Source of the DNA: CAZJRB01 sp964547995
Lineage (GTDB): Bacteria > Planctomycetota > Planctomycetia > Pirellulales > Thermoguttaceae
Reading direction: 5' to 3'
Length of the DNA stretch: 55,990 nucleotides
Assembly: GCA_964547995.1 (NCBI GenBank)
Contig: CAZJRB010000038.1
Location: forward strand, 1-55,990
Numbering within the stretch: the stretch's first letter is position 1; the number at the start of each line of letters is the position of its first letter. Shown here one piece after another: positions 41,909-51,218 of this stretch. The translations under genes and the position numbers were made by a program. Under the pieces are notes generated by a model, which was given only the letters and a program-made list of their open reading frames with translations, searched no databases and was not told the DNA's origin.

Positions 41909-42886
41909 TTACGATTCTTGCTGCTGCTCGACCCAATGGCATCGCACCAGGTGACCGTCGAAGTCAAGCTGGCGCGGGCACTCGCGCTTGCAAACGTCCA
42001 TTACCTGGGGACACCGCGGGTGGAAGCGGCAGCCGGCCGGCGGGTTGATCGGGCTGGGGACGTCACCCTCGAGAATGATCCGCTTCTGCCGGCTTTTGGG
42101 GTCCATCGTCGGAACCGAAGAGAGTAACGCCCGGGTATAGGGGTGCAACGGGTTGCCGTAGAGCTGCTCGCTCGTGGCCGTCTCGACGATCTCGCCGACG
42201 TACATCACGGCCACGCGGTCGGAAATGTACTCGACCACGGAAAGGTCGTGGGAGATGAACAGGTAGGTGAGCTTGTACGTTTCGCGCAGCTCGACCAGCA
42301 GGTTGATGATCTGCGACTGGATCGAGACGTCCAGGGCGGAGATCGGCTCGTCGAGGACCATGAACCGCGGGTTTAAGGCCAGGGCCCTGGCCACGCAAAT
42401 CCGCTGGCGCTGGCCGCCGGAGAATTCGTGCGGATAGCGGTTGATGTAGCCGGGGTCGAGCCCCACCTGTTCCAGGGTTTTTTCGACCAGCTCAAGGCGC
42501 TCTTGCTTGTTGCCGCGGCGGTGGACGATGAGCCCCTCTTCGACGATGCCCTTGATCGTCATGCGGGGATTGAGCGAGCCGAAGGGGTCTTGGAAGACGA
42601 TCTGCATGTGCTGCCGCAATTCGCGGAGTTGCCGGCCGCGGCTGGCGCGGACGTCGGTCCCGTTGAATTGGATTTCGCCGGCGGTCGGTTCGATGAGCCG
42701 CAGCAGCGTCCGGCCGGCGGTGGTCTTGCCGCATCCCGATTCGCCGACCAGCCCGAGTGTTTCGCCTTCGCCGATGTGGAAGCTGATGTCGTCGACCGCC
42801 CTGACATGCGCGACGACGCGCGAGAAGAGCCCCCTCCGCACCGGGAAGTGCTTTTTCAGATTCGTCACGCTTAGCAGGGTGCTCAT
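41909..42886 (-). CDS. oppF: oligopeptide ABC transporter ATP-binding protein (OppF/DppF-like)
   Basis: The start at 42886 (MSTLLSVTNLKK) gives 325 residues. Walker A GESGCGKTT, Q-loop region 'MQIVFQDPFGSLNPRM', signature FSGGQRQR, Walker B 'RFMVLDEPISALDVS' and the switch His in 'LFISHDLSVVEY' are complete. The C-terminal oligopeptide-transporter extension 'CRFHPRCPQVMDVCKRECP' may bind an iron-sulfur cluster, as known for OppD/DppD. The insert 'SLNP' is typical of OppF. It forms the last gene of a minus-strand importer operon (A-B-C-D-F order). Between it and oppD is a family-A element (42927-43011), which may reduce or end expression in part. Confidence 0.9.
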   Translation of the reverse strand: MSTLLSVTNLKKHFPVRRGLFSRVVAHVRAVDDISFHIGEGETLGLVGESGCGKTTAGRTLLRLIEPTAGEIQFNGTDVRASRGRQLRELRQHMQIVFQDPFGSLNPRMTIKGIVEEGLIVHRRGNKQERLELVEKTLEQVGLDPGYINRYPHEFSGGQRQRICVARALALNPRFMVLDEPISALDVSIQSQIINLLVELRETYKLTYLFISHDLSVVEYISDRVAVMYVGEIVETATSEQLYGNPLHPYTRALLSSVPTMDPKSRQKRIILEGDVPSPINPPAGCRFHPRCPQVMDVCKRECPRQLDFDGHLVRCHWVEQQQES

Positions 42887-42926
42887 AAGGTCAACTCTCA
42901 AACCAGTGCGAGCCGGCCATCGTTCC

Positions 42927-43011
42927 ATAAAGCCGCGACCATTGGTCGCACTCTGCGTCGTCAAAATCCTTCTCAGTGTCGCTCGGCGCGACCACCGGTC
43001 GCGGCTTTATA
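42927..43011. repeat. family-A palindromic element, copy 3
   Basis: ATAAAGCCGCGACCATTGGT at the left and ACCACCGGTCGCGGCTTTAT at the right. The left arm is partly decayed. It is inserted in the oppD-oppF gap within the operon. Confidence 0.85.
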
Positions 43012-43024
43012 CAACACTTCCAGC

Positions 43025-44017
43025 TCACAGCTTCAACTCTCCCGCAAAGTGGCATCGGACCGGATGCCCGGGCGCGATCTCCCGCAGTTCCGGTTCTTCC
43101 TTTTTGCAGCGTTCTTGGCAGTGGGGGCATCGCGGATGGAACTTGCAGCCTTTGGGAAATCGCAACGGGCTGGGAACCATCCCCTCGATCGTGTCGAGTT
43201 TCTCTTCTTTCGACTGGCCCATCCGGGGCTTCGATTTGAACAGGCCGTGGGTGTAGGGATGCAACGGATTGCCGAACAGTTCCTCGACGGGGGCATATTC
43301 GACGACCTTCGAGGCGTACATGACCACCACGTCGTCGGCCATCTCGGCGATGATGCCCAGGTCGTGAGTGATGATCAGGATCGACATTCCCTCGGACGCC
43401 TGCAACTCGCGGAGCAAATCGAGGATCTGTGCCTGGATCGTCACATCGAGCGCGGTAGTCGGTTCGTCGGCGATCAGCAGGCGCGGGTTGCAGGAGAGGG
43501 CCATGGCGATCATTGCCCGCTGCCGCATTCCGCCGGAGAACTGGTGGGGGTATTCGGTAATTCGTTTTTCCGGCTCGGGGATTTTGACCTTGGCGAGCAT
43601 TTCGACCGCGATTTGGCGGGCTTCGGCCTTACCGACGTGCTGGTGCAGACGGATCGCCTCGATGATCTGGTTCCCGATGGTGAAGACCGGGTTGAGCGAG
43701 GTCATGGGCTCCTGGAAGATCATGGAGATTTCAGCCCCGCGGACTTCGCGCATATCGGGTTCGGTCAGGGCGGTAAGTTCGGTTGCCCCGTTGTCGTCCT
43801 GCATGGTGATTGTCCCGCCGGCGATTTTGCCCGGCGGGGCGATCAACCGGATGATCGACAGTGCCGTGACCGATTTGCCGCACCCCGACTCGCCGACCAG
43901 CCCGAGGGATCTCGCTTTCGGGATGACCATCGACACATCGTCGACCGCCTTGACCACACCGTCGTCGGTGTAGAAGTAGGTCTTGAGCCGGTCGATGGTA
44001 ACGAGCGGATCGGGCAT
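43025..44017 (-). CDS. oppD: oligopeptide ABC transporter ATP-binding protein (OppD/DppD-like)
   Basis: 330 residues with Walker A 'GESGCGKSV', 'ISMIFQEPMTSLNPVF' (Q-loop), signature FSGGMRQR, Walker B 'RLLIADEPTTALDVT' and 'LIITHDLGIIAEMAD'. The C-terminal 'CKFHPRCPHCQERCKKEEP' gives a Cys-rich cluster-like motif typical of peptide importers. It would pair with OppF as the ATPase heterodimer beneath OppB/OppC. Start at 44017 is 36 bp after the oppC stop. Short CTGCTTTC repeats fill the gap. Confidence 0.9.
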   Translation of the reverse strand: MPDPLVTIDRLKTYFYTDDGVVKAVDDVSMVIPKARSLGLVGESGCGKSVTALSIIRLIAPPGKIAGGTITMQDDNGATELTALTEPDMREVRGAEISMIFQEPMTSLNPVFTIGNQIIEAIRLHQHVGKAEARQIAVEMLAKVKIPEPEKRITEYPHQFSGGMRQRAMIAMALSCNPRLLIADEPTTALDVTIQAQILDLLRELQASEGMSILIITHDLGIIAEMADDVVVMYASKVVEYAPVEELFGNPLHPYTHGLFKSKPRMGQSKEEKLDTIEGMVPSPLRFPKGCKFHPRCPHCQERCKKEEPELREIAPGHPVRCHFAGELKL

Positions 44018-44053
44018 AAGATTTCTGCTTTCCGCTTTCTGCTTTCTGCTTTC

Positions 44054-45811
44054 CTACATTCTCAATCTCGGGTCCATGGCATCGCGGAGCCCGCTTCCGA
44101 CGAGGTTGAAGACGGTCACGGTTAAAAAGATGGCCAGCGAGGGAAAGACAATCAGCCACCAGTAACTATAGTTGTCGTTTCCCTGTTTCAGCAGCGCGCC
44201 CCAGCTCGGTGCGGGAGGTTCTACGCCAAATCCCAACAGGCTCAGGCCGGCCTCGGTGATGATGGCCCCGGCGATGCCGAACGGGGCGGTAACCAGTGCC
44301 GGGGTAATGGCGTTGGGTAGAATATGGCGGAAGATGATTCGGCGGTTTGACACACCCAGGGCCCGGGCCGCCGCGACATAGTCGATCGAACGCTGCTTGA
44401 GGACCTCGCCGCGGATCAGCCGCGCCATGGTCGGCCACCCGGTGATCCCGATCACCACCATGATGATATAGATACTCGGGCCGATCAGGGCCACCAAGGT
44501 CAGGATCAGGAAGAACGACGGGAACAGCAGGACGATCTCGATGATCCGGGAGATGCAGATATCGACCACGCCGCCGAAGTATCCGGCAATGGCGCCCACG
44601 ATAATCCCGATGGTGACGTAGATCCCCACGGCAACGAAGCCGACCGTCAACGAGAGTCGCGTCCCGTAGATCATCCGCACGAGCACGTCGCTGCCGGCGT
44701 CGTCGGTTCCCAAGAAACGCGAAAAACCGTCGGTGGCTTTTTCCCAGTTTTCCACTTTCGTTTTTCGATAACCCGGCGACTGGCAGATGGCCACCAAATC
44801 GCCTTCGATCGGACCGAAGGGAATCGGAACGTAGCGAGCAGTCTTCTCGTCGTTCGATTGGAACTGCTCTTCGGCAAATGAACGTTGCCCGTAGCGGTTG
44901 TCGGGCCGACACTTCCAACATACCGCAACGAGCCCTGCAATGACAAGGACATAGAGCACGGCAACAAGGCCGACCCGCTGACGTCCCGGCACCCCCTTTC
45001 GCTTCCAGAACCAATTCGCGGCAATGGCCGCCAACACCCACGGGAAGAAACCGATCATCGCCATGTTGAACGCAAAATCGACCGCTTGCTCCGGATTGAA
45101 TATCGCGCGAAACCACGGGTATAAGGTCGCGGTGCGGCGAAGCATCACGGCGGGATTCTCCGCGTTAAGAGTCTCGGGGGCGCCGGCAACGCCGTAAACA
45201 AGCGTCTGATCGCCGTGTTTGAACGTGAGTGTCTGATCGCTCTGCGACGGTGAGACCCCCTCGGTGAGGATCTGCGGCGCCCGCAGGTGTTGATAAACGA
45301 GCGTTTGGCTCTGTTGGCAGGCGATGATCGTTTCGTCGTCCTCCAGCAGCTTGGGCAACTCCTCGTCGCCGCCAAGCATCAACGGGGGCTTGTGGAGCGC
45401 AGAGAGCAGCAACGACTGGCCCGGGGCAAGCAAGATCGGTTTGTCCGATTTCTGGTAGACCGATGTCTCGCCGTCTTCCCGGCGGACGAGAATCTTCTGT
45501 TGGGTGAAGTATTTCAACTGCCGGCTGCCTTGTTGCCACGTTTGGACGCCGTCCTCGTCGTCGGGCACGGCTGCGGCGGCTTCTTCGCCGAGTTGAGCCG
45601 GACCGAGATCGTAGAACACGGCCGTCTCGGCGGCGGCGCGGAAGACCAATGTCTTCTCGATATCGTGAAAGACGACCGGCTGATTCGAGGCAATCACCGG
45701 GGCGAAAATTGCCACCAGGAAAAGCGGCGCCAACACCCATAACGAGCACAGGGCGAACTTATTCTTCTTGAACTGCTGCCAGACGATGTCGAAATAGGCT
45801 TCGCTCTTCAT
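44054..45811 (-). CDS. oppC: oligopeptide ABC transporter permease (OppC-like) with large insertion
   Basis: At 585 residues this is about twice the usual OppC length (~300). The first span (residues ~20-42) is followed by ~310 extra residues. These comprise a beta-repeat region ('TLVFRAAAETAVFYDL', 'KILVRREDGETSVYQ', 'QTLTFKHGDQTLVYGV') and two additional membrane helices ('FNMAMIGFFPWVLAAIAANWF', 'VGLVAVLYVLVIAGLVAVCW'). The canonical core resumes at 'FLGTDDAGSDVLVRMIYGTRLSLTVGF'. It includes the EAA loop 'YVAAARALGVSNRRIIFRHILPNA'. The start overlaps the oppB stop (ATGA). The extra periplasmic part may contact the substrate-binding protein; its function is not known. Confidence 0.85.
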   Translation of the reverse strand: MKSEAYFDIVWQQFKKNKFALCSLWVLAPLFLVAIFAPVIASNQPVVFHDIEKTLVFRAAAETAVFYDLGPAQLGEEAAAAVPDDEDGVQTWQQGSRQLKYFTQQKILVRREDGETSVYQKSDKPILLAPGQSLLLSALHKPPLMLGGDEELPKLLEDDETIIACQQSQTLVYQHLRAPQILTEGVSPSQSDQTLTFKHGDQTLVYGVAGAPETLNAENPAVMLRRTATLYPWFRAIFNPEQAVDFAFNMAMIGFFPWVLAAIAANWFWKRKGVPGRQRVGLVAVLYVLVIAGLVAVCWKCRPDNRYGQRSFAEEQFQSNDEKTARYVPIPFGPIEGDLVAICQSPGYRKTKVENWEKATDGFSRFLGTDDAGSDVLVRMIYGTRLSLTVGFVAVGIYVTIGIIVGAIAGYFGGVVDICISRIIEIVLLFPSFFLILTLVALIGPSIYIIMVVIGITGWPTMARLIRGEVLKQRSIDYVAAARALGVSNRRIIFRHILPNAITPALVTAPFGIAGAIITEAGLSLLGFGVEPPAPSWGALLKQGNDNYSYWWLIVFPSLAIFLTVTVFNLVGSGLRDAMDPRLRM

Positions 45812-47826
45812 GACCCCGTCTCCTCTTGCGATTGGAAGCTGATCCGCGGATCAACCAGCACGTACAGCAGATCCGTCAAGAGGATGCTGATCATCACGAT
45901 GATGGCGTCGATGTAGATCAGAGCCATGAGCGTCGGGAAGTCCTGCTGCTCGATCGAGCCCCAACTGAGCATACCCATCCCGGGAATGCCGAAGATGACT
46001 TCGATCAACACGCTCCCGCCGAGCATGGCCGGCAGCAGGTTCGAGAAGAGCGTGACGATGGGGATCAGCGAGTTGCGGAGCCCGTGTTTGAGAATGACCT
46101 TTTCCTCGTCGACGCCTTTTGCGCGGGCGGTGCGGATGTAGTCCTGGCCGATCACGTCGAGCATGCTCATGCGCGAGTACATGGCCATGCCCGCCAGGCT
46201 GAACAGCGACAGGCAGACGACCGGCAGGAAGATGTGCCAGAGGTAGTCGATCGAATACATCACGAACCCGAATTCCTCGGCCCCGTCGGCGTGCAAGCCC
46301 TCCATCGGAAACCATTCCAGAAAATCGCCGTAGCAGAAGAACAACAGGAACAACATCCCGGCCACGAAGGGTGGAATCGAGTAGAGCAGAAACAGTTTCA
46401 GTGAGATCAATCGGTCGACCCAGTTGCCGCGATTGACTGCGCAAAGGATCCCAAGCGGCACCGCCACGAAGTAGATGACCAATTGGGAAAGAATCATGAT
46501 CGGCGCAGAGACCAAAACCGCTTCGATGATCTTCTTGCTGACCGGCTCGCGGGTCTTCAGCGTCGTGCGGCCGAAATTGAACGTCAAGAGCCGCCACGCC
46601 ATGTGGGCGTATTGCGTGTCGGAAAAGATGTACCAGACCTTGGCCGCAACGCCCCGAGTGAACTCCTTTTCGTGCAGATCGTAGTAGAGGGACCAGTTCT
46701 CGGATACCTCCAAGACTTCCTTGGCGTATTGCTGCTGAAGCTCGGCTTGCGTCGGAGGTTTTTCCTCTTCTTTGCCCTCGGCGGCATCGCCCTTCTTGGG
46801 AGATTCTTCCGGAGGTTTCTCCGGCGGGGTCGGCGGAAGTCCGATGTTCGTTTGCAGAGCATTGCCGCGGTACAACCGCAGGGCCAGCGAGGCAACCACC
46901 TTTTCCTTCAACGACGAGGGGCCCAGCAGCTTCTCGGCGAAGAACCGCATGTCGGCCCTTTGGAACGGCTCCAACTCCTCGGGATCGAAGTAGTCGAGCC
47001 CGTCGAACAACTCGGTGCGGGAATCGGCCTTGACGATCTGGGCGAAACGCTTCTCAAGCGATGCCCGGCGTTTGGGGTCGAGCTTGGGGAAGGTCGGTTC
47101 GGCCCGCTCCCACCAGGTTCGCCAGACGGCCTCGATCTCCGGTGTCTCCGCATCGGTGGCGTCGCGGGAGTAGGTGTACTGAAACGGTTCGACGACCATG
47201 TAGTTGAGACAGCGGATGGCGCCGACCTTTTCCTTTTGATCGGCCGATTCCGAGTGAAGGAGTTCGATGGTGGGCGTAACGCCGTGCATACCGGCATCTT
47301 CGCACCAGACCCGGATGAGCCCGCCGCCCATCAGCCCTTCTTCCTGCGCCCCGCACATGGCCGTGGCGAGTCGTTCGCGCTCGGCCATCAGCGCTCCTTC
47401 CCGCTCTTTCGGCGGAAGGTCTTCGTTAAGTTCGGTCAGTCGTCGCTTGAAGTCCTTGATGCCGAGCGACCGGAGGAACTTCAGCCGGGCCGCGTGTTCG
47501 GGGCTGTCCGGGTCCTCGGCCAGGCGGTTGAGGTCGGCAACCACTTCTTTCTTCGTCCGGCCCATGTAGAACGCGGCGATGCCGGTCTTCTCGGAATAGT
47601 CGCGGAAGTAATTGAAATTCAGCAGCAGCGGTTTGTCGAGCTTGAGATCGCGCTTGCGAATCAGGTAGGCTTCGCGGGTTTGAGCCGATTCGCTCGCAAG
47701 CCCCGCGGCGCCGAGGTTATCCATCGGATCGCCCGGCGCTATCTGCATGACGCAAAACGCAACAACCGTGACCCCAAAGAGCGTGGGGATCATGACAAGC
47801 AGGCGACGAAGAACGTAGGTCCACAC
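45808..47826 (-). CDS. oppB: oligopeptide ABC transporter permease (OppB-like) with large insertion
   Basis: At 672 residues it is about twice the usual OppB (~310-340). The N-terminal 'YVLRRLLVMIPTLFGVTVVAFCVMQIAPGDP' is canonical. Residues ~70-400 are inserted into the first periplasmic loop; they are hydrophilic, helical and acidic, with a HEAT-like part including 'EIEAVWRTWWERAEP' and a Lys/Glu/Pro linker. The core returns at 'TFNFGRTTLKTREPVSKKI', with the EAA loop 'QDYIRTARAKGVDEEKVILKHGLRNSLIP'. Together with OppC it forms the peptide pathway through the membrane. The inserted WRxWW block resembles the tail of the HEAT proteins near the left end of the window. Confidence 0.85.
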   Translation of the reverse strand: MWTYVLRRLLVMIPTLFGVTVVAFCVMQIAPGDPMDNLGAAGLASESAQTREAYLIRKRDLKLDKPLLLNFNYFRDYSEKTGIAAFYMGRTKKEVVADLNRLAEDPDSPEHAARLKFLRSLGIKDFKRRLTELNEDLPPKEREGALMAERERLATAMCGAQEEGLMGGGLIRVWCEDAGMHGVTPTIELLHSESADQKEKVGAIRCLNYMVVEPFQYTYSRDATDAETPEIEAVWRTWWERAEPTFPKLDPKRRASLEKRFAQIVKADSRTELFDGLDYFDPEELEPFQRADMRFFAEKLLGPSSLKEKVVASLALRLYRGNALQTNIGLPPTPPEKPPEESPKKGDAAEGKEEEKPPTQAELQQQYAKEVLEVSENWSLYYDLHEKEFTRGVAAKVWYIFSDTQYAHMAWRLLTFNFGRTTLKTREPVSKKIIEAVLVSAPIMILSQLVIYFVAVPLGILCAVNRGNWVDRLISLKLFLLYSIPPFVAGMLFLLFFCYGDFLEWFPMEGLHADGAEEFGFVMYSIDYLWHIFLPVVCLSLFSLAGMAMYSRMSMLDVIGQDYIRTARAKGVDEEKVILKHGLRNSLIPIVTLFSNLLPAMLGGSVLIEVIFGIPGMGMLSWGSIEQQDFPTLMALIYIDAIIVMISILLTDLLYVLVDPRISFQSQEETGS

Positions 47827-47907
47827 GGGCGGTATCGAGGGGCTGGGGGGTTAGAGTGTTACGTCACAACTTCTGCGCGCCGTGCGAGCATGTTTTCTCG
47901 CGGGGAT

Positions 47908-48045
47908 ATTGCAAATTGCAAACTGCAAATTGCAGATTGTAAATTGAAGATCGGCGAGATCCGCAACCGAATGCGGCAGAACCGCCGACCAGACGCAAGG
48001 TCGAACCAATTTGCAGTTTGCAATTTTCAATTTTCAATTTGCAAT
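47908..48045. repeat. family-F A+T-rich inverted repeat between oppA and oppB
   Basis: ATTGCAAATTGCAAACTGCA at 47908 pairs with CAATTTTCAATTTGCAAT ending at 48045; both arms consist of imperfect repeats of an AATTGCA-like unit. Composition is strongly A+T-rich compared with the surroundings. It lies inside the operon, where it may give partial termination after the binding-protein gene. Confidence 0.75.
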
Positions 48046-48071
48046 CTCTTTGGTTGCGGCCTCGGGCCGCC

Positions 48072-49937
48072 TTAGGGGGTGTCCGTGGTCCTCTGCTCTT
48101 TGGGCTTGGCGGCGGGAACGTTCTTGTCCGAGTCTTTGGTAGACGAAGCATCCTCTTCGGCATCCTTCGCGGGCGGCAGGACCTCCGGCGGCAGTTCCTT
48201 CGGCGGCTTGCCGACGTACCACTCCCGCGCGTCGATGCAAGGACGAATCTTGTAGAAATGGACGTTCTTGATTCGCGCATCGTACGCACCCGTCGCCTTG
48301 TCCTGAAACAGAAACGTGTAGGGCTGATCGTCGTAAATGATCCGGTGAATCTTGTGGTACAATTCGATCTGCTTCTTTTCATCCATGGTGACCTGCAGCT
48401 CTTCGATCAGCTTGTCCAATTCGGGGTTGCGGTAGCCGATGGCGTTCGAGCTGTCGGGCACATCCGCCTGGCTGCTGTGCCAGAGCTGTTTGGGGTCGCC
48501 TTTCCACGACAGGACCCACCCGAGCATTGCGGCGTCGAAGGTTTTCTTGCGGAGTTTCTGGAGCATCAGCGGCCACTTGGCCGGCTCAATTCTCACTTTC
48601 ACCCCGACTTTGCGGTTGCTCTCCTTGACGAACTTCGCCAAGGTCAGATACTGCGGGGCGTCCGAGTAGATCATCAGCGAATACGAGGCGTCGACCTTGC
48701 GGTTGTTGATGATCTTGTCGCGGATGCCGTTGTTGTCGGTGTCTTTCCAACCGGCTTCGTCCAACAACTGCCTGGCTTTGTCCAGATCGTAGGGGACCGG
48801 CGGGATGCTGTCGTCCGACGCGCTGCTGCCGGGCAGGAAGGGGCCGGTCGTTGGAACGGCCAGTCCTTTCCATACGTTGTCGATGATCTTCTGCACAGGG
48901 ACCGAATGGGAAAGGGCCCAGCGGACCTTGCGGTCCTTGAGGAAATCGTTCCGGAAATTGTACCCGATGTAGCGATAGCCGGGATACGCATATTCGGCCA
49001 GCACAACTTTGCCGTCTTTGACGTTCTTGTCGTCCTTCGCTTTAAGGAATTGGTCCTTGCGCTGGATCGCGCCGAAGTCGAGTTCGTTTTGCAGCAACTT
49101 GCGCGTGGCGGTGTTTGGGTTGGTGATATAACGGTAGGTCACCTTGCGGAAGTTGAACGGCGTGCCCCAGTAGTCCGGGTTTCGAACGAGCACCAATCGG
49201 CGGTTGCGAATCCATTCCTTGAACATCATCGGACCGGTGCCGCACATTCGGGTGTTGGCCCAATGGTTGTTGAAGCCGTCGGCGAACTCTTTCAGGGAGA
49301 AATCGAACGAAATCGGCTCGCCGTTCTCGTCCACCGAATAGACATGCCGCGGGAGGATGGCGATGCCCAGCGTGAAGCTCTTCGCCAGGAAGTAAGGCTG
49401 GTTCCACTGGACCTTTACCGTGTATGGATCGACCACCTCGACCTTGATTTTGTACGGGTAAGAGGGGTCTTCGGGATTCGGGTCTTCGAAGTAGCTCCGC
49501 AAGGAAGCCGCTTCGACGTGCTTGTTCAAGACGCAATCGAACGTGAACTTCACATCCCGGGAGGTGAATTCCGTCTCGGGAAGCCATTTTCCATTCGGTA
49601 GTTGCATGGGGTGCCACTTGACCCCGCGGCGAAGATGGATTGTGAATTCCAGCTTCTGCTGGTCGAATTCCCAGTGTGTTGCCAGCATGGGCACCCACGT
49701 GTCGGGATCCGGGTAGTCCCGGTCCGCCAAACATTCGTAGACTTGCCGCTGGAATGCCTCGCTGGCACTATCGTTGGCGGTCAGCACGTTCAGGGTGTCG
49801 GGATCGCTGCCGTAGCTCAGCCGCAAGACGTTCCGGTCTTCGCTGGCAACGTTATTCGACGATCCGACCGCGATAATGGTCACCAGCACAGCCACCGCAA
49901 GAAGAACCACGCCTACGATCGCCGAGCGAATCGACAT
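48072..49937 (-). CDS. oppA: oligopeptide ABC transporter substrate-binding protein (SBP family 5)
   Basis: The start at 49937 (MSIRSAIVGVVLLAVAVLVTIIAVGSS) gives ~621 residues with an uncleaved-looking N-terminal anchor instead of a lipobox. Family-5 features include 'LRLSYGSDPDTLNVLTANDS', 'GVKWHP' and 'TSRDVKFTFDCVLN', 'GTGPMMFKEW', 'VRNPDYWGTPFNF', 'RYIGYNFRNDFLKDRKVRWALSHSV' and 'ARQLLDEAGWKDTDNNGIRDK'. The C-terminus is a Pro/Lys/Asp-rich tail. It delivers oligopeptides or related solutes to OppBC. It is the first gene of the operon; the A+T-rich element at 47908 follows. Specificity (peptide, nickel, or murein peptide) cannot be told. Confidence 0.9.
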   Translation of the reverse strand: MSIRSAIVGVVLLAVAVLVTIIAVGSSNNVASEDRNVLRLSYGSDPDTLNVLTANDSASEAFQRQVYECLADRDYPDPDTWVPMLATHWEFDQQKLEFTIHLRRGVKWHPMQLPNGKWLPETEFTSRDVKFTFDCVLNKHVEAASLRSYFEDPNPEDPSYPYKIKVEVVDPYTVKVQWNQPYFLAKSFTLGIAILPRHVYSVDENGEPISFDFSLKEFADGFNNHWANTRMCGTGPMMFKEWIRNRRLVLVRNPDYWGTPFNFRKVTYRYITNPNTATRKLLQNELDFGAIQRKDQFLKAKDDKNVKDGKVVLAEYAYPGYRYIGYNFRNDFLKDRKVRWALSHSVPVQKIIDNVWKGLAVPTTGPFLPGSSASDDSIPPVPYDLDKARQLLDEAGWKDTDNNGIRDKIINNRKVDASYSLMIYSDAPQYLTLAKFVKESNRKVGVKVRIEPAKWPLMLQKLRKKTFDAAMLGWVLSWKGDPKQLWHSSQADVPDSSNAIGYRNPELDKLIEELQVTMDEKKQIELYHKIHRIIYDDQPYTFLFQDKATGAYDARIKNVHFYKIRPCIDAREWYVGKPPKELPPEVLPPAKDAEEDASSTKDSDKNVPAAKPKEQRTTDTP

Positions 49938-50072
49938 CTGTTCTTGATTCCTTCCTGTTTGCACCGTGTTTTCGCCGACGCGCCGTCGGCGGCGAAACGG
50001 CATGTCTCGTCCCGCTATCTCCCCGGCAAGCAGCATTATCCTACCAAGACCCGCTGGCGGGTCAACAAGGAT

Positions 50073-50966
50073 TTACCGCCGCTTGCGATATTCCCGGCTG
50101 GCGGCCTCCAGCGTGCGGCGCTCCTTCCGCGTGAGGCTGCTCTCGCCCTGGGCGTGGATCTTGGCGAGGATGCGATCAAGCTCCTTTTCCAGCGAGCCGT
50201 CCTCTTCCGGCGGGTGATGAACGCGTAACCGGGGTTTCGGCTTCAGTGCGGCAAGCGAGAACCGCCCAAACAGCCGGCTTAGGTTCCAATTGCCCGAAAA
50301 ATACATAAACGCAAATGCCATGCCCACCAGGTGGACCGAGAAAGCCGTCTGGCCCATCTGTTCCACCTGAGGGCCGCCCAGCGCACCGAAGAGATTGTAC
50401 ACGACCAGAAGGACCCCGAGAAGCCACGCCTTGATGGGTATCGGAATCGGGAACAGGATGAGGGTCGTCCGCGGAAAATTCAATATGAAAAGGATGACGA
50501 CTCCCGAGACGGCCCCGGATGCGCCGAGCAGAACGTACTTCTGCCCCGGCTCGAAAACGGCCGAAGTGATCGCCCACACCAGCGACCCCAAGACAATCAT
50601 CACAAGGTAGATCGACAGAAACTCCCAGCGGCCGTAGCGCTGCTCGACGTAGCGCCCCAGAAACCACAGCCCCAGCATGTTGAAGAGGATGTGTCCGATC
50701 TGGGGCGCGTGTGCGAATCCGTTGGTAAGGAATTTCCACCATAGCCAGGGTTGTTGCAGCGTGTCGTTCTGGAGGGCCAGAGTCTGCGTAATGGCTCCCA
50801 AGCTCCTGTGTCCGTCGGGCTGCACCTCCTCGGGTGTCAACACAGCGTCGGCCACCCAGGCCGCCACGTTGATCAGGATCAAGATAACAACCATGCTGCG
50901 GGGCGCGCGGAGCGTCACGCCGGGCCGTTGCTCTTCTCGATAGTAATCTCGGTCGTAGATACCCAT
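50073..50966 (-). CDS. rhomboid-family intramembrane serine protease
   Basis: The start at MGIYDRDYYR (50966) gives 297 residues with six membrane spans. The rhomboid core is complete: 'HILFNMLGLWFLGRYVE' (HxxxN in helix 2), the catalytic Ser150 in GASGAVSG, and the catalytic His212 in 'SVHLVGMAFAFMY'. The last ~75 residues are a charged helical cytoplasmic tail with 'RKERRTLEAASREYRKRR'. It cleaves transmembrane segments of unknown partners. It lies next to the opp operon but is separated by its own gap (~135 bp), so is probably independently expressed. Confidence 0.85.
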   Translation of the reverse strand: MGIYDRDYYREEQRPGVTLRAPRSMVVILILINVAAWVADAVLTPEEVQPDGHRSLGAITQTLALQNDTLQQPWLWWKFLTNGFAHAPQIGHILFNMLGLWFLGRYVEQRYGRWEFLSIYLVMIVLGSLVWAITSAVFEPGQKYVLLGASGAVSGVVILFILNFPRTTLILFPIPIPIKAWLLGVLLVVYNLFGALGGPQVEQMGQTAFSVHLVGMAFAFMYFSGNWNLSRLFGRFSLAALKPKPRLRVHHPPEEDGSLEKELDRILAKIHAQGESSLTRKERRTLEAASREYRKRR

Positions 50967-51194
50967 AGTTCCCCGCGTACTGCCCAAATAGCCGGCAGGA
51001 GGAAGGTCTCGGAGGCCCGGTCACCCGTGAAGCGGCCGGTTACCCATAGAATCGTAGATTACTTTGGGATTGGATGGAATAGGAATTCCCTGCGAGAAAC
51101 GGTTGCCATGGAGGGTGGGACGGGGAAGGTGGAGCAACCCCCCACTTTCTGGGCGGGCCGTTGGTCTTGCCAGACCGTAGCTACCGGCCGAACA

Positions 51195-51218
51195 CCGAAG
51201 TTATTGGTGAGTCGTTCC
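51195..51218. repeat. solo terminal repeat related to the element at 55768-55932
   Basis: CCGAAGTTATTGGTGAGTCG followed by TTCC resembles the right end of the 55768-55932 element (CCGAAGTTATTTCTGAGCGG). It abuts the stop codon of the minus-strand gene at 51218. Confidence 0.6.

Noticed and set aside
46483..49601. Long plus-strand open frames (~530 codons each) opposite oppB and oppA.
   Set aside because: Complement shadows of the clear oppB/oppA frames; their translations are Arg/Gly/Val-rich without recognisable domains.
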